Part shown: one piece after another, positions 62,483 through 64,000 of the stretch
How the letters are laid out: each line of letters begins with the position of its first letter
Numbering within the stretch: position 1 is the first letter of the stretch
Assembly: GCF_008107645.1 (NCBI RefSeq)
Contig: NZ_SDGY01000001.1
Coordinates: 511,955-575,954 of the forward strand
DNA length: 64,000 nucleotides
Reading direction: 5' to 3'
Source: Leuconostoc litchii
GTDB taxonomy: Bacteria; Bacillota; Bacilli; Lactobacillales; Lactobacillaceae
Notes under the pieces: model-generated
Databases searched by the model: none
Told to the model about the DNA's origin: nothing
What the model saw: the letters and a program-made list of their open reading frames with translations, nothing else
Position numbers and translations under genes: made by a program

Positions 62483-64000
62483 TCATTCTTGTACTTTAAA
62501 GTGGTATACCGATGATGTGAAATCAGCTTGCGAAACGGGCACGTTATATAAACCAATTGACATCAGTTCATCACCTGAATAAAGTAACTTGGTTTCTTGA
62601 TCAGTATATGTTGCTTCAGAAAGAATGTTACTCAATTTAGTCGTTGTAAAAGTAGGCTGAGCTTCCGATAATATACGATAGTAGAATAACACAATTTCCT
62701 TTTTATCAGTACTGACAAATTCCCATGCAGCTTCGTTACCATCGAATGGGCTCTTAATACGATAAAAATCACCATACTGCACAAGTTCTCTGATTTTTTT
62801 ATAAAAAGAAATTTGCGCTTTAATTTCTTTTTTCTCTTGTTGTTGGAGACTAGCCAGATTGAGTTCATATCCTAATACTCCAGCACTAGCCACATCTCCA
62901 CGTATTTTCAAACTAATTTGTCGTCCTGTCTGATGATTGGGTGAAGCAGAAACATGGGCGGTCATACTGGATACTGGATAACTCAAGGTCGTACCATATT
63001 GAATCTTTAAGCGTTCGACAGGATCTGTATTATCAGAGGCCCATGATTGTGGGAAATAATACAGCATGCCAGCATCAAAACGCCCACCACCACCAGAACA
63101 ACCTTCAAATAAAATATCAGGATAACGCTTCGTCAATCTTTCTGCCAAATCATATACACCAAGGACATACCTATGGCTTACCTCCCCCTGTTGTTCTGCA
63201 GGTAATGTAGCAGAACGAACTTCTGTTAAGTGTCTATTCATATCCCACTTGATATAGTCAATATCGACATGATCTAAAATATCTACCATCTGCTGATAAA
63301 TATTATCAATGACTACTTTTTGTGAAAAATCAAGTACATATTGATCACGGCTTGGTGTCATCGGGCGATTTGGTATATGAAGTGCATACTCTGGATGATT
63401 TCGATAAAGTGTTGAGTTTTTAGATATCATCTCTGGTTCAAACCACAATCCAAACTTCATGCCTTTATTGTGAACTTTTTGAGATAATCCCGTCAAACCA
63501 CCACCTGTACGCAATTTATCGACATATTCAAACCAATCACCAAGTGAACTAGCATCATCATCACGTCTACCAAACCAGCCGTCGTCTAACACAAACATTT
63601 CAATTCCTAATGGTGCAGATTCATCCAATATGGTTTCAATTTTTTCCGAATTAAAATCAAAATAAGTTGCTTCCCAATTATTAATCACAATTGGACGTTG
63701 ACTAAACTGATATTTGCCACGAGCGACACGTTCACGCAATAGATGATGATATGCTTGAGACATCCCGTTTAATCCTTCATGAGAATAAACAAGTAACGTT
63801 TCCGGCGTTTGAAAAATTTCATTGGTATCGAGTAGCCAACTAAATCCCTCTTCATTAATACCTGCTATTACTCGAACTTGATCAACAAAATCTTTTTCAA
63901 TCGTAAATTGATGGTTCCCTGAGTAAACTAGTTGTATGCCAATGGCCTCACCCTCATTTTCAGTGGTTGTTGGTGAAATAATTGCCACAAATGGATTCAT
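62483..64000 (-). CDS. alpha-galactosidase, GH36, C-terminal part
   Basis: The 506 codons visible belong to a GH36 alpha-galactosidase whose N-terminal third (about 230 residues) lies beyond base 64000; the first Met at the edge is internal. The catalytic nucleophile is the Asp in DYIKWDMNRHLTE and the acid/base the Asp in SWASDNTDPVERL. Further family segments are FVLDDGWFGRRDDDASSLGDW, GLWFEPEMIS and EGCSGGGGRFD. It removes galactose from raffinose, melibiose or stachyose. It is upstream of galT on the same strand, consistent with an alpha-galactoside utilisation locus. Confidence 0.94.
   Translation of the reverse strand: MNPFVAIISPTTTENEGEAIGIQLVYSGNHQFTIEKDFVDQVRVIAGINEEGFSWLLDTNEIFQTPETLLVYSHEGLNGMSQAYHHLLRERVARGKYQFSQRPIVINNWEATYFDFNSEKIETILDESAPLGIEMFVLDDGWFGRRDDDASSLGDWFEYVDKLRTGGGLTGLSQKVHNKGMKFGLWFEPEMISKNSTLYRNHPEYALHIPNRPMTPSRDQYVLDFSQKVVIDNIYQQMVDILDHVDIDYIKWDMNRHLTEVRSATLPAEQQGEVSHRYVLGVYDLAERLTKRYPDILFEGCSGGGGRFDAGMLYYFPQSWASDNTDPVERLKIQYGTTLSYPVSSMTAHVSASPNHQTGRQISLKIRGDVASAGVLGYELNLASLQQQEKKEIKAQISFYKKIRELVQYGDFYRIKSPFDGNEAAWEFVSTDKKEIVLFYYRILSEAQPTFTTTKLSNILSEATYTDQETKLLYSGDELMSIGLYNVPVSQADFTSSVYHFKVQE

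Overview
The window looks like chromosomal DNA from a heterofermentative lactic acid bacterium, most likely Leuconostoc or a close relative. This is inferred from gene content, not from a marker gene: low GC, strong AGGAGG-type ribosome binding sites, a malolactic locus (mleR, mleS, mleP), acetolactate decarboxylase and butanediol dehydrogenase, gluconate/6-phosphogluconate genes, PTS beta-glucoside operons with catabolite (cre) sites, a dextran/isomaltose-type glucosidase, and raffinose/galactose genes. I see no rRNA, tRNA, CRISPR array, insertion sequence or prophage. Most genes lie on the minus strand.

Layout. 1-2.2 kb: start of brnQ behind a T-box, then an NhaC-family transporter behind a tyrosine-rich leader peptide with an overlapping terminator hairpin. 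2.4-5.6 kb: a YkcC/YkcB-type glycosyltransferase pair. 5.7-16 kb: a hypothetical gene, a P-type ATPase under a yybP-ykoY (Mn2+) riboswitch, a MarR/MFS drug-efflux pair, an LCP cell-wall ligase, aldC, and a Mn-type ABC importer, so both Mn export and import are present. 16-19.4 kb: an EamA-like exporter with an XRE-cupin regulator, an alpha-carbonic anhydrase and a small NADP oxidoreductase. 19.5-25.7 kb: a cellobiose-type PTS operon with a PRD activator, GH1 enzyme and an extra membrane protein. 26-30.4 kb: a gluconate operon (SDR, gntP, gnd) and an ECF S-component. 31-32 kb: butanediol dehydrogenase.

32.1-36.7 kb holds the most unusual locus: a tightly overlapping five-gene operon matching the exosortase-G (XrtG) system. 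It encodes a secreted protein with a C-terminal sorting-like tail, a membrane Cys/Arg/His exosortase, a processive GT2 glycosyltransferase, a Cys-less 6-pyruvoyltetrahydropterin-synthase relative and a polytopic membrane protein. The families are named in protein databases, but as far as I know the biochemical role is unsolved.

37-46 kb: free-methionine-sulfoxide reductase; a licT-bglP-bglA operon with two antiterminator/terminator switches and a cre site; the divergent malolactic locus. 46-50 kb: a two-component system with an MMPL exporter. 50-55 kb: an oligo-1,6-glucosidase with a sugar MFS transporter, and a LacI regulator that appears to be transcribed as a leaderless mRNA. 55-57.7 kb: a TetR/alpha-beta-hydrolase pair and thiW under a TPP riboswitch with a duplicated aptamer fragment downstream. 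57.7-64 kb: a short UvrA paralogue with proC, galT, and the C-terminal two-thirds of a GH36 alpha-galactosidase cut by the window edge.

How it fits together: the region is dominated by sugar uptake and breakdown (beta-glucosides, gluconate, alpha-glucans, alpha-galactosides) under carbon catabolite control. It also carries malate and acetoin metabolism, manganese homeostasis and cell-surface glycosylation or anchoring.
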